From the NCBI GenBank assembly GCA_965198795.1, contig OZ240674.1, positions 1,736,001 through 1,800,000 on the forward strand: a stretch of 64,000 nt of DNA, written 5' to 3'. The notes below the pieces were generated by a model. That model did not search any database and was not told the origin of the DNA. It worked only from the letters and a program-made list of their open reading frames with translations. The DNA comes from G965198795 sp965198795 (GTDB lineage: Bacteria > Pseudomonadota > Alphaproteobacteria > Rhodospirillales > Casp-alpha2). Below, in pieces: positions 8,604 through 17,360 of the stretch (the first letter of the stretch is position 1; every line of letters begins with the position of its first letter). Both the position numbers and the translations under genes were made by a program.

Positions 8604-9527
8604 ATGCCAGCGCTGAAAATCGTCTTCATGGGCTCGCCGGATTTCTCCGTGCCCTCCCTTCAAGCGCTGATCGGCGCGGGTCATGAGATCGCCTGCGTCT
8701 ACGCCCAGCCGCCCAGGAAAGCGGGCCGGGGGCATAAAGTGACGCCGTGCCCGGCGCACGCGTTCGCCTTGGGAAAAGGCCTGGACGTCCGCACTCCGCC
8801 GAATTTCAAGGACCCCGCGGACGTCGCCGCGTTCCGGGCGCTTGACGCCGACGCCGCCGTGGTGGCGGCTTACGGTTTGATCCTGCCCAAGGCGGTTCTG
8901 GAGGCGCCGCGGCTGGGCTGCATGAACATCCACGCGTCCCTGCTGCCCCGTTGGCGCGGGGCCGCGCCCATTCAGCGGGCCATCGAGGCGGGCGATACGG
9001 AAAGCGGCGTCACCATCATGCGGATGGACGAGGGTTTGGACACGGGCGCCATGCTGATGGCGGCGAAGCACCCCATCACGCCGGAAACGACAGGCGGCGG
9101 CCTGCATGACGGCCTGTCCGCTCTGGGCGCGAGGATGATCGTGACGGCGCTGGAACGCGCCGCCGAAGGCGCGTGCGCCGCAGCGCCGCAGCCCGATGAC
9201 GGCGTGACCCACGCTCGCAAGATCGCCAAGGACGAGGCCCGGCTGGATTTCACCCGCCCGGCGCCGGAACTGGAGCGCCGCATTCGCGCTTTCACGCCAT
9301 GGCCGGGAACATTTTTCGAGTATGACGGGGAACGGATCAAGGTGCTCTCCGCCGTCTGTGAGGACGGCGAGGGCGAGACGCCGGGCGTGGTGCTTCAAGG
9401 CGGGGGCCGCATCCACTGCGGTCAAGGCGTTCTGCGCCTGGTGGAAGTGCAAAAGGCCGGCGGGGGCCGGATGACCATTCAGGCGTTCCTGCGGGGCAAT
9501 AAGCTCGCGGAGGGCGCGCGGCTCTGA
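8604..9527 (+). CDS. fmt: methionyl-tRNA formyltransferase
   Basis: Formylates Met-tRNA(fMet) with 10-formyl-tetrahydrofolate as donor, providing the substrate that deformylase later processes. The 307-residue product has the formyltransferase fold with the catalytic MNIHASLLPRWRGAAPIQ segment (Asn/His/Asp site; Asp in GVTIMRMDEGLDTG) and the C-terminal OB-fold domain with FTPWPGTFFEYDGERIKV. Length is normal. The gap after def contains an inverted AAACCCTC/GAGGGTTT pair at its two ends, which may be fortuitous. Confidence 0.96.
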   Translation: MPALKIVFMGSPDFSVPSLQALIGAGHEIACVYAQPPRKAGRGHKVTPCPAHAFALGKGLDVRTPPNFKDPADVAAFRALDADAAVVAAYGLILPKAVLEAPRLGCMNIHASLLPRWRGAAPIQRAIEAGDTESGVTIMRMDEGLDTGAMLMAAKHPITPETTGGGLHDGLSALGARMIVTALERAAEGACAAAPQPDDGVTHARKIAKDEARLDFTRPAPELERRIRAFTPWPGTFFEYDGERIKVLSAVCEDGEGETPGVVLQGGGRIHCGQGVLRLVEVQKAGGGRMTIQAFLRGNKLAEGARL

Positions 9528-10158
9528 CGTCCTCTCGTCTTGCCCCGGGGCTTGCGCTAACGATACGGCGGATTGGGCGGAGTCGATTCATGGGTTTCCA
9601 AGCGGTTTGATCCGTCATTCCCGCCCCCTTGCTTCGTCATCCCCGCTTTTTCTTCGTCATCCCTCCGCCTTTACTTTGTCATTCCCGCCCCCCTCGGAAT
9701 AGCCAATGGCGGGAATCCAGCCGGGCGGCCTGCGTTCCGGGTTGTCATGAGCGACGGTCGCTCATTCGTACCGCTCATGCGTGACGGTCGCTCATGTGTG
9801 ACGAAAGATGGTCTGGCCTATCAGGCGATGCGTGATATATCGGGACAAACTCAAGGAACCCGGCAATACGGTACGCCATTAAAACAACTCTATGGGCGTA
9901 TCGGGCTCATGAACGCGTTCAAGATTTCCGGCAATCCATCCAACCAAACGGGAAGAATGCGTTGGTTCTTAAGGCTGTCCTTGAGCGGGGCCGCGTCATG
10001 TATCGCGTCAATGGCGGCGGCGGAATCGCCTTCGGCGGCGCTTTTTCGCCGTTCAGCCGCCAACTTCATTTCCCATTCCAAGAAGCCCAGGACGTTTTTT
10101 CCGTTAGGCTCATGCCTAGTTGAGTGTCTTAAAAAGAGGCGTAAAGCCAAGCACGGCG
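9528..10158. repeat. intergenic region with dispersed repeat copy R2
   Basis: A 41-bp segment at 9584-9624 (starting CGATTCATGGGTTTCC and ending GTCATTCCCGC) is repeated exactly, in reverse complement, at 19651-19691. Immediately downstream, 9677-9820 is the reverse complement of much of copy R1 at 5878-6047. From about 9825 to 10158 the sequence is non-coding as far as I can tell. A 98-codon open frame on the minus strand (9890-10186) overlaps the transposase remnant, lacks known motifs, and I do not support it. Confidence 0.7.
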
Positions 10159-10440
10159 ATGAACAACAAGTATGCGGAACGTTCAAGGATTTCCGCAGCT
10201 AAAATTCGCAAAGCCGTCCGGTATTTCGCCGCAGACCTGAGCGCCTTCCAGGCGGCGCACCAGGCGGCGCAATTGAGCCGCCTGAACCGCAATACGGTGA
10301 ACCGTATCTATCGCGGTTTGCGCGAGCGGGTCTTCCAGGCCTGCGAAGCCCGGCGCGCGCTGTTCGGCGTCGTCGAGGTCGATGAGAGTTTCTCCGGCGC
10401 ACGGCGCGTCAAGGACAAACAGGGCTACGGCCTCACGGAA
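10159..10440 (+). pseudogene. IS1595-family transposase fragment (left edge of island)
   Basis: The reading frame from the ATG at 10159 starts MNNKYAERSRISAAKIRKAV and continues through LSRLNRNTVNRIYRGLRERV to FGVVEVDESFSGARRVK. This is the N-terminal helix-turn-helix and the first catalytic acidic block (ExDE-type) of an IS1595/ISXO2-type transposase. After about 10440 the frame continues without transposase character, and the catalytic core and C-terminus are missing. It is therefore a truncated remnant. Its position at the boundary between high-GC core and the AT-richer cluster that begins at 10637 suggests it marks an insertion or recombination end point. Confidence 0.75.
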
Positions 10441-10636
10441 CAGGTCACCTGGCCCGGACAGTTGGCCGAGGCGCGGGCGGTCATGGCCGACGCGGTGGAT
10501 CCGTCTGAGAGTCCATCGAACAGGAGGTCGTTGGTGTCCCGCCGCAGCTGTGCGCCGTCATGGCGGGCGGCATTGGTCACCGTGTACCGGCGTGTCACTC
10601 GCGAATGCTTCTCCTCGAGCCAATCACTCCGTCACA

Positions 10637-12355
10637 CTAAAACTTTATGATAAAGTAAGGATCATCAAGTGCAGCAGGAATTTCGATTACTTTCTGCGGC
10701 GTTAAGCCAACGCTGGCTAATTTTGGAAGCAGACAAGTCATGTCACATTTAGTTGGTTTGAGGCTGCTGCGACGGATAACCAGGGCGCCGAAGCGTCTCA
10801 GTTCATCCATTCGCATAAACATTCTATTGTCTCGCGCTGTCGGCGGTTCTGGAAAGTAGATGCGCCTCAGGTTTCTCAAGCGATCTAGAAATGAAGATGC
10901 TTCGTTAATTGCAAGGGGAGTAGAAGGAGTACGTTGAAAGTACGTCCTTAAGGTCGTATGTCGGGGAAATGCAAGTTTGAGGTCGTGATCAAAATGGTTT
11001 CCGGCATATTGCTGATTTCCGTGTACATGGAAGAAAAACTCCGTTGGAGTGTCAACGGAAACGATCATATCTCGTTCTTTTGGCAGCGACCCTAAAGCGG
11101 CGTCAATCTTTTGACGCGCTGCCTCACGTGATGAAAAGAGTTGTTCCCATGCCTGACCCTGAGCGACCATTCCAATACTGACAAAGCTTACAGCCAGTAT
11201 TCCGACAAACAAGCCTGCCTGACGGGACCTACACCAGTTTGCGAACCACGGAGATAGACGTGATAGACCCCATACCAGGAGCATAAAGCCCACAGGGTAA
11301 AGGATAATTGCGGGGGATGAGTTCCTGAGGGATACACCAAGGTTAAAGGTTAAATCTGAGCTAAGTAAACTGATCGTGCGACTAAAGCCAACAAGCAAGA
11401 CAGCAACGAAAACGAGCCGTGCTGCGGCAGTAGGGCGGTCATCGGGGCGTGAGACAAAAACTATTGTGGTCACGATGATGGCAGCCACAACGAAGATACT
11501 CATGCCTGCATATACGAAGGTCGAAACGGGGGAGAAATCGCTCAACAGGCGCATCAAATTCGCGAAACCGTCGAGTAGACCGTCGCTACTCTTTAGATAG
11601 TCCGGTGGTGCGACGATATACTGCACGTATGTCGCGGAATTCCAGATGACTGGGCCAAAACCCAAAAATGTCCCGACGATCGCACCACCTGCTAGAAGAC
11701 CCAACCATTTAACGGGCAGTGCACGGTCCTGCATAAGTCGATAGATGAACAGCGACGTCAGGGCGGCGCTGACGATTATCAGCATACTAACCTTGAGCGA
11801 TATCGCGATCGCAGACATAGCTCCAGTGAGAGCGACGATAGCTGGGCTCCGTGGTTGCTTGCGCCCTGTTTCCTGCCAGACAATAGCCGTCAGTATCACA
11901 GCAAAGGGGAGGATCAGGCTGTCTGCCCCATAGGTGAAGATGTATGTCACAAACGGTGGCCAAAGAAATAACGGGCTTATTGCTAAAGCGACAAATGGTA
12001 TCGTTACATCTGAACAGAAGCGCAGTAGATAATAAACGGCGATTCCCATCATAAGCGCCACGAATAACCAAAGAATGGAGAAAATCACTGCTGCATTTTC
12101 GACAGGCGCATCGAAGAATAACTGAACAATTGCCATGACGGCATGAGCTGGAGTTCCAGGGTGTGTCGGTTGATAAATCTGCCCCAACTTTAATAGCGAC
12201 AAGCCTCCATAAAAATAATCTTCGGAGAGGTCTGTCGGTCGATCAAAATATGAGTTATGAAAGTCTGGATATACTGCCCAAAGGCAGATAGGCAGCAAAC
12301 CATATATCGTTGCGATAACGAACGCCAAAGTCTGATTGGTCAGGGTTAATTTCAT
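10637..12355 (-). CDS. multi-pass membrane protein, putative GT-C-type glycosyltransferase
   Basis: A 572-residue protein with about ten to twelve hydrophobic segments in the first ~410 residues. It ends with a soluble C-terminal region of ~150 residues (starting around the SSREAARQKIDAALG segment) that carries no motif I recognise. The overall plan, many transmembrane helices plus one extracytoplasmic tail, is that of polyprenyl-phosphate-sugar-dependent GT-C enzymes, and a GT2 enzyme and GtrA homologues lie in the same cluster. No diagnostic catalytic motif is visible, so the function is inferred from topology and context. I chose the ATG at 12355 (MKLTLTNQTLAFVIAT). A longer frame exists but would overlap the neighbouring epimerase gene by 49 bp. 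The start lies two bases from the divergent gene's start. Confidence 0.7.
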   Translation of the reverse strand: MKLTLTNQTLAFVIATIYGLLPICLWAVYPDFHNSYFDRPTDLSEDYFYGGLSLLKLGQIYQPTHPGTPAHAVMAIVQLFFDAPVENAAVIFSILWLFVALMMGIAVYYLLRFCSDVTIPFVALAISPLFLWPPFVTYIFTYGADSLILPFAVILTAIVWQETGRKQPRSPAIVALTGAMSAIAISLKVSMLIIVSAALTSLFIYRLMQDRALPVKWLGLLAGGAIVGTFLGFGPVIWNSATYVQYIVAPPDYLKSSDGLLDGFANLMRLLSDFSPVSTFVYAGMSIFVVAAIIVTTIVFVSRPDDRPTAAARLVFVAVLLVGFSRTISLLSSDLTFNLGVSLRNSSPAIILYPVGFMLLVWGLSRLSPWFANWCRSRQAGLFVGILAVSFVSIGMVAQGQAWEQLFSSREAARQKIDAALGSLPKERDMIVSVDTPTEFFFHVHGNQQYAGNHFDHDLKLAFPRHTTLRTYFQRTPSTPLAINEASSFLDRLRNLRRIYFPEPPTARDNRMFMRMDELRRFGALVIRRSSLKPTKCDMTCLLPKLASVGLTPQKVIEIPAALDDPYFIIKF

Positions 12356-12357
12356 CG

Positions 12358-13086
12358 ATGATTCTCGAAAATGCCTATGGAGAGGTCTCCCAATGCTTAA
12401 AAGCAAATGTTGATCTCTACCAGTCGAATCTTACATTTCATTTTTTTGGTAATGTCTCTCAGAGAGTGGGAAAAAATCTATTTGCAATTAAGCCAAGCGG
12501 TGTTGATCCATGCACCGTATCAGAAGAAGCATTTCCCATCATCGAGATTGAGAGCGGCAAACAAATATCCGGCGAACTGAGACCGTCATCGGATACGCCC
12601 ACCCATCTATGCCTCTATCGCCATTTCCCCGATATGGGGGGCATTGTACATTGCCACTCGCGATATGCCACTGCATGGTGTCAGGCAAATCGCTCGATCC
12701 CTCTTCTTGGAACCACGCATGCAGATTACTGGCCGGGGGATATTCCGATTACCCGAGCGCTTCTTCGTGACGAAACCGAGGAGGATTTCGAGTACAAGAC
12801 AGGTGTCACGATTGCTGAAAAACTAGATGAGATAAACCTTAAACCGCTTCAATGCCCAGCTATGCTGGTCCAAAGCCATGGCCCGTTTGCTTGGGGCAGA
12901 GATGCTGGCGCGGCGCTCAAGTCTGCCGAAATTCTCGAGTACGTAGCCGAAATGGCGTATCTGACTGTTGGTCTCAATCCAGATGCGGAGATGAACCCCG
13001 GACTGGCAAAGCGTCATTTTGAGAGAAAAAATGGAGCCGCAGCCTACTACGGGCAGACGGTCGGAAAAAAGAATGATAATCAGTGA
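12358..13086 (+). CDS. L-ribulose-5-phosphate 4-epimerase / class II aldolase family protein
   Basis: A 242-residue AraD/class II aldolase homologue. Zn-ligand motifs are present: HCHSRYATAW (two His), GTTHADYWPGD (His) and a later SHGPFAWG. LRPSSDTPTHLCLY and NPGLAKRHFERKNGAAAYYGQ match ribulose-5-phosphate 4-epimerases better than fuculose aldolases. The likely reaction is epimerisation of L-ribulose-5-P and D-xylulose-5-P, but in this context it may act on another phosphorylated ketose. It is the first gene of the plus-strand cluster. The next gene starts 14 bp before its stop. GC content is visibly lower than in the flanking core. Confidence 0.85.
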   Translation: MILENAYGEVSQCLKANVDLYQSNLTFHFFGNVSQRVGKNLFAIKPSGVDPCTVSEEAFPIIEIESGKQISGELRPSSDTPTHLCLYRHFPDMGGIVHCHSRYATAWCQANRSIPLLGTTHADYWPGDIPITRALLRDETEEDFEYKTGVTIAEKLDEINLKPLQCPAMLVQSHGPFAWGRDAGAALKSAEILEYVAEMAYLTVGLNPDAEMNPGLAKRHFERKNGAAAYYGQTVGKKNDNQ

Positions 13087-14146
13087 AGAGTTCTGGACGA
13101 AACTCTCGCAGATACGCTATCGGTTTCGTCATATTGTTTTGTTCACGATTTTTGGCGTCTTCGCAATTGCGATTGAACTTGTGAGTCGTCAACTCCTTAC
13201 CCAGCTCGATATTGCGTCACTTTACGCTACACCTTTGTCTATCATCATTGGCATCCTTGTCGCATTCGTTCTCAACATACGGTTCAACTTTTCAATTCCG
13301 CGCCATCGAATTCTTCGGGCTCTGACCTTCTTCGTCGCCGTGTCCATAGCCTCGATTTCCGCCCAAGCGATTTTTCGCGAATGGATTGGCATATTAGAGG
13401 GGGGATCGTACGAGTGGTCGCGGATTGTATTCGCCGGCGCGTTTTTCCTGATTGCATATGTCCTGCATAGGAAGCTCTCGTTCCGAGACACTCGTCTCGT
13501 GGGTGTCGCTGTCTATGCGAGCGAACACGAGGACATCAGCGGTATTCGGGCTCGTATAGGCACGTATGCCGATTTCATCCATGTTGACATCGTCGATGCA
13601 ACTATGAATCCGTTGATTACGGAAGTCCGTGCTCATCGGGCGGAGACTATTAAGGCGCACTGGCCCTCAAGCGAAATACAAGCACACGTGATGTCGCGCA
13701 GGCCATCCCAGTGGATTGCCGAAGTTGGGCCTTATTGCGATGTAATCTATGTCCACCGCGAACTTGAAGAGGACCGCGACACTGTTCGAGACATGATCGC
13801 CAAACACGGTGCGAGGCCGGGCGTTGTTGTTCATATCAACGATAAACCCACTGATCTGGCGGAAGAACTAAGACAAGAAACAGAAGTTCTTCTTCTATGC
13901 ATCGACAGGCCGGGGCACTCCGGGCAGGTCTTTGAGGACAGGTCATACGATTTCATCAAGTTCATCAATGCTCTGGAGAACCGTGCCTCGATCCGGCTCT
14001 GCGTCGACGGCGGCATTAATGATAAGAACATTTCGAATGTCGATAGCGACCTCATAGTTTCCGGGTCCTACGTCTTGAATGCTCTTGATCCAAAGCGGGC
14101 GATTATGCGACTTCAGACTTTGAACCAATACGACCGTGAATACTAG
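13073..14146 (+). CDS. GtrA-like membrane domain fused to ribulose-phosphate 3-epimerase domain
   Basis: A 357-residue two-domain protein. Residues ~1-145 contain four hydrophobic helices in the pattern of GtrA/DPMS proteins (FTIFGVFAIAIELVSRQ; FVLNIRFNFSIPRHR; a last helix ending in LHRKLSFRDTRL). Residues ~148-357 match ribulose-phosphate 3-epimerase: FIHVDIVDATMNP holds the metal-binding His and Asp, IQAHVMSRRPSQWI corresponds to the HLMV-type strand, and CVDGGINDKN is the C-terminal catalytic Asp/phosphate loop. The epimerase would interconvert D-ribulose-5-P and D-xylulose-5-P at the cytoplasmic face of the membrane. The start ATG is at 13073, inside the end of the araD-like gene; the frame is open further upstream. 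Such a fusion is unusual; RPE is normally a soluble enzyme of ~220 residues. Confidence 0.82.
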   Translation: MIISEEFWTKLSQIRYRFRHIVLFTIFGVFAIAIELVSRQLLTQLDIASLYATPLSIIIGILVAFVLNIRFNFSIPRHRILRALTFFVAVSIASISAQAIFREWIGILEGGSYEWSRIVFAGAFFLIAYVLHRKLSFRDTRLVGVAVYASEHEDISGIRARIGTYADFIHVDIVDATMNPLITEVRAHRAETIKAHWPSSEIQAHVMSRRPSQWIAEVGPYCDVIYVHRELEEDRDTVRDMIAKHGARPGVVVHINDKPTDLAEELRQETEVLLLCIDRPGHSGQVFEDRSYDFIKFINALENRASIRLCVDGGINDKNISNVDSDLIVSGSYVLNALDPKRAIMRLQTLNQYDREY

Positions 14147-15632
14147 AACAGCACCTAATGGTCCAGAAAGGACGAAAACAAAGAAGGCCCTGTTGAGCAA
14201 AGACTTGCTCAACGGACTGGTCCAGGTTGATGGCGTTATTTCTGTCACATTGGTTGGAACATTCGTTGATCAACCGGGTATGGCTGGTATTAGCGACATC
14301 GACACCGTGGTCATATGTCGCCAGTTGACCCACGAAACGTATGATAGTCTGGTGGGTGTCTGCGAAAAGCTTGAGCTCGACCGATATGGCCTTGGCAATT
14401 ATCAACTCCACATAAATTCAACCTTTGGGCCGCGCAAATTCAATACTGATGGACGTGTCGTCATTCACCTTATGATCTATGACATTGCACGGCATGTCGA
14501 TCACGTGCTCAAGAGTCCTTTCACGTGCCTCGATTGGGAGCGAAGCGAAACCTGCCGTGGGCCGAGTCTCGCCACCATTGCTTCCGTGGGGCAGTTGCAA
14601 TTGCGCGACTTCACCTCATCACGCCGCAGCGTACGCGATTATCTGGATGATATTGCGAGCCAGTCATTGACTTATCGGCAATATGAATGGAGCGCTACAG
14701 GGGTTAGTGAAAAAACCCATCGACAACGTCTCGACGATAAGGGACGAGGTGAGTTCGCTTATCACGTTGTCAAAAATCTTATGACGAACTTCCTCAAACT
14801 AGAAACTGGTACGAACACCCTCCCGACCAGAGAGGATTTGACAGCCCTCTTGCAGAGAGTCGGCGTGGACCCTGATAAATTTTTCCTTACTTTTGATCAG
14901 ATCCGAACGGTCAAGCAAACCGGTCAAGGTGATTTCCCCATTGATTCTGTCGGCTGGGCACAATCGTTTCTTGACGACTTTTCGAAGTTTATTGAGGACA
15001 TCGATAAAACGGTGCCTCGAATATTATTTGTTCGTCATGCGAAAACCGTCATCAATGATGAAGGACGCTTTCTCGGTTGTCGTCAGGATCCGGGAATTCT
15101 CGATGCAAAGGATGTCGTTTGGGACGCGGGAGAGGCGTCCGTCGTGTATTCGAGCCCATTGACGCGCGCAAGACAGACCGCCGAATTAATCGCACCCGGT
15201 GCTAATGTCACAGTCGATGAGAATTTGCGCGAAATCGATTACGGGGATGCAGACGGTATGCTGTTTGGTGATTTCTTTGAGGCTTATCCGGAAGTCGTTT
15301 CCGGTTGGGCTGCCAAAAAAGATCCACCATTTCCCGGCGGAGAATGCACGAGTGATGTGGACCAGCGCATCCGAGTTTTTTTGGATACGCTGTCTGAAAG
15401 ATTACCTGAGCCTCCATCTGCTGGATCTATAGTTATTGTTTCACACAATGTTGTACTGCGATGTTTGTTGGGCCGAGCTTTCGGATTGCCGATGCACCTT
15501 TGGCACCACCTCCGCATTGATCACGTAACCCCTTACGAGTTCCGTTGGATTGGCAACCGCTTCGTACCAAACGTGGATCGCAACATTTTGGCCCCGCCTC
15601 TCAACGCTATGCCGCTGACAGGAACAATATGA
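14136..15632 (+). CDS. nucleotidyltransferase-like / histidine phosphatase fusion protein
   Basis: A 498-residue protein starting at a GTG that overlaps the preceding stop. The N-terminal part resembles a polymerase-beta-like nucleotidyltransferase: a glycine near residue 41 and an SDIDTVV motif with D54 and D56. The C-terminal ~200 residues are a histidine phosphatase (phosphoglycerate-mutase-like) domain, with the catalytic RHAKT motif (R300, H301), SSPLTRARQTAELI, LREIDYGDADGM and IVIVSHNVVLRCLLG. The N-terminal domain lacks an obvious third acidic residue, so it could be inactive or specialised. Proposed role: transfer to, or trimming of, a sugar phosphate in the pathway of this island. 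Homology of the second half is clear; that of the first half is a motif-based inference. Confidence 0.75.
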   Translation: MNTRTAPNGPERTKTKKALLSKDLLNGLVQVDGVISVTLVGTFVDQPGMAGISDIDTVVICRQLTHETYDSLVGVCEKLELDRYGLGNYQLHINSTFGPRKFNTDGRVVIHLMIYDIARHVDHVLKSPFTCLDWERSETCRGPSLATIASVGQLQLRDFTSSRRSVRDYLDDIASQSLTYRQYEWSATGVSEKTHRQRLDDKGRGEFAYHVVKNLMTNFLKLETGTNTLPTREDLTALLQRVGVDPDKFFLTFDQIRTVKQTGQGDFPIDSVGWAQSFLDDFSKFIEDIDKTVPRILFVRHAKTVINDEGRFLGCRQDPGILDAKDVVWDAGEASVVYSSPLTRARQTAELIAPGANVTVDENLREIDYGDADGMLFGDFFEAYPEVVSGWAAKKDPPFPGGECTSDVDQRIRVFLDTLSERLPEPPSAGSIVIVSHNVVLRCLLGRAFGLPMHLWHHLRIDHVTPYEFRWIGNRFVPNVDRNILAPPLNAMPLTGTI

Positions 15633-16240
15633 AGCTAGGGATTTTCGTTGAGCCGCCTCAGACGGTGCGGGCTTTGATAGAAAAGAATAAACGCGCCATC
15701 CATAAACGCTTCGGCGACCAACCGTATCTGGCGCATCCGCCACATCTTACACTTCTGACCATTGATGTGGAAGCGCATCGTTGGGAGCTGGCCGAGAGAG
15801 AAATCGCCCGCGCTGTTTCAAGACACGCCATCATAGAATCGGTACTAGCGGATGCCTTGGTTTTTTTTGACGATGCCATGACAGGCGGCCACACGCTTGC
15901 CTATCGCGTCGCACCGGACGATGGATTGAGAGTGCTCCAAACCCTGCTGTTGGAACATTTTCAGCAGATTCGAGATCATCGCTGCAGCCCGCCCCCCAAT
16001 CTGGTTCCCTGGATGAAAGATAGCTTCGACCGTTCTGGGTTTGCTTTTGCAGGGGACAATTGGATCCCCCATATGACAATCGCGTCGATCGTCGATTGCC
16101 CGCGCGACAGCGACGTTATCACTAACTTTCTTGCTGTTAGCCATGATGCTCCGATGACTATTGCAAAGATTTCCGCTTGGTTAATCAGGGGTGACGAGCA
16201 TGAGAAACTGGTGGAGTGGCCGTTATGTCCCCGTCCGTAA
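15629..16240 (+). CDS. 2H phosphoesterase / 2'-5' RNA ligase-like protein
   Basis: A 203-residue protein with the two HxT motifs of the 2H phosphoesterase superfamily: HLTL (H39, T41) and HMTI (H148, T150), in the spacing expected for the bilobal fold. Members hydrolyse or form cyclic phosphates and 2'-5' phosphodiesters. In a sugar-phosphate cluster a role on a cyclic pentose phosphate or a nucleotide-sugar intermediate is more likely than RNA ligation, but that is inference. The start ATG overlaps the upstream TGA (ATGA), giving translational coupling. A longer upstream frame exists but would overlap the histidine phosphatase domain. Confidence 0.75.
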   Translation: MKLGIFVEPPQTVRALIEKNKRAIHKRFGDQPYLAHPPHLTLLTIDVEAHRWELAEREIARAVSRHAIIESVLADALVFFDDAMTGGHTLAYRVAPDDGLRVLQTLLLEHFQQIRDHRCSPPPNLVPWMKDSFDRSGFAFAGDNWIPHMTIASIVDCPRDSDVITNFLAVSHDAPMTIAKISAWLIRGDEHEKLVEWPLCPRP

Positions 16241-16980
16241 ACGTCATCGCCATGGCTGGCAATGGGCAGCGCTTCTTGGACGCGGGCTTCACCGTGCCTA
16301 AACCACTGGTTCCAATCGATAGAAAACCGATGTTTGTCCGCGCTGCGTCAGCGTTACCGCCAGCCGACCGTTGGATTTTTATCTACCGCGACGACATGTT
16401 GTCCGCAAACATTCTGGATCCAATCTTATCGGATCATTTTACTGCCGCAGAAACGATCGCCCTTTCGCAACGTACTAACGGTCAGGCTCAGACATGCTTG
16501 TTGGCTATTGCGGGTGTGCCTGACAACACTCGTGTGACATTTGGTGCCTGCGATAGCACTTTTTCGTTACCTGCCGATTTTGACGCTGAAATGATGGATG
16601 CGGATCTAATCGTTTTTATTACGAAACCCACACAGCATATGATTGATGATCCGCGAGCCTTCGGCTGGGTTCACAATTCACCGTCGGGGACCGTTAGTCG
16701 GATTACCTGCAAGGAACCGGCAAGCGCCTCGGTCGCTGATGACGCAGTGATCGTCGGCGCCTTTACGTTTGCCAATGCTGGATTATTCCGCCGAGCCGCT
16801 CAGGTAATGATCCAAACCGATCGCAAAGCCCGCAACGAGTTTTACATGGATGTGGTTGCCGCCGTTTGTCTCGAACAGGGCCTCAACGTGAAGACAGTTA
16901 GCGTGTCCAATTTCGTTAGCTGGGGGACGCCGGCTGAACTCGCGGCGTGGGAAACAACCAGACGCGATGGCGGCGCGTGA
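16225..16980 (+). CDS. sugar-phosphate nucleotidyltransferase
   Basis: A 251-residue GT-A-fold NTP transferase. The N-terminal AMAGNGQRFLDAGF...PKPLVPID is the variant of the GxGxR...PKP nucleotide-binding signature, and FGACDSTF and EFYMDVV are plausible metal and product-site segments. It should activate a sugar-1-phosphate or a related phosphate with an NTP. The ATG at 16225 was chosen because GGAG lies 8 bp upstream; a GTG at 16216 is in frame but has no room for a ribosome-binding site. The gene overlaps the 2H gene by 16 bp and its TGA overlaps the next ATG. Confidence 0.82.
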   Translation: MSPSVNVIAMAGNGQRFLDAGFTVPKPLVPIDRKPMFVRAASALPPADRWIFIYRDDMLSANILDPILSDHFTAAETIALSQRTNGQAQTCLLAIAGVPDNTRVTFGACDSTFSLPADFDAEMMDADLIVFITKPTQHMIDDPRAFGWVHNSPSGTVSRITCKEPASASVADDAVIVGAFTFANAGLFRRAAQVMIQTDRKARNEFYMDVVAAVCLEQGLNVKTVSVSNFVSWGTPAELAAWETTRRDGGA

Positions 16981-17360
16981 TGCTCGACCGGAGTTTTCTT
17001 GCACAGATTGGGCGTTTTGGAATTGTCGGCGTCACCAGCGTGTTACTTGATGCATTAGTGTATTTTCTCTGCATTTATTACGGTTGGCTTGAGCCAGACA
17101 ATGCGAAACGGTTGAGTTTTGTTGCCGGTGCTACATTTGGCTTTTTCTGCAATCGCGATTTTACGTTTAAGGTGAAGGAAAAAAACCTCGGTCAGCCGTT
17201 CCGCTTCGTTTTTGTTTATGCGATATCCTTTGCCTCCAACAGTGGCGTTCACGACCTGACGCTCGATGCTATTAACGTGCCGGCCCTTGCCTTTTTCACC
17301 GCCACAACCACGTCTACGATCATGAATTATCTGGGGCAGCGTTATTATGTCTTCAAATGA
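16980..17360 (+). CDS. GtrA family membrane protein
   Basis: A 126-residue protein with four transmembrane helices and the GtrA features FGIVGVTSVLLDALVYF at the N-terminus, FFCNRDFTFK between helices 2 and 3 and NYLGQRYYVFK at the C-terminus. GtrA proteins are thought to flip polyprenyl-phosphate-linked sugars across the inner membrane. The ATG overlaps the previous stop (TGATG). The last bases overlap the start of the GT2 gene, the usual gtrA-gtrB order. This is the second GtrA-type domain in the cluster, beside the one fused to the epimerase. Confidence 0.88.
   Translation: MLDRSFLAQIGRFGIVGVTSVLLDALVYFLCIYYGWLEPDNAKRLSFVAGATFGFFCNRDFTFKVKEKNLGQPFRFVFVYAISFASNSGVHDLTLDAINVPALAFFTATTTSTIMNYLGQRYYVFK

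Noticed and set aside
9890..10186. 98-codon minus-strand frame near the IS1595 remnant
   Set aside because: It has no motif, overlaps the transposase fragment and lacks a convincing start.
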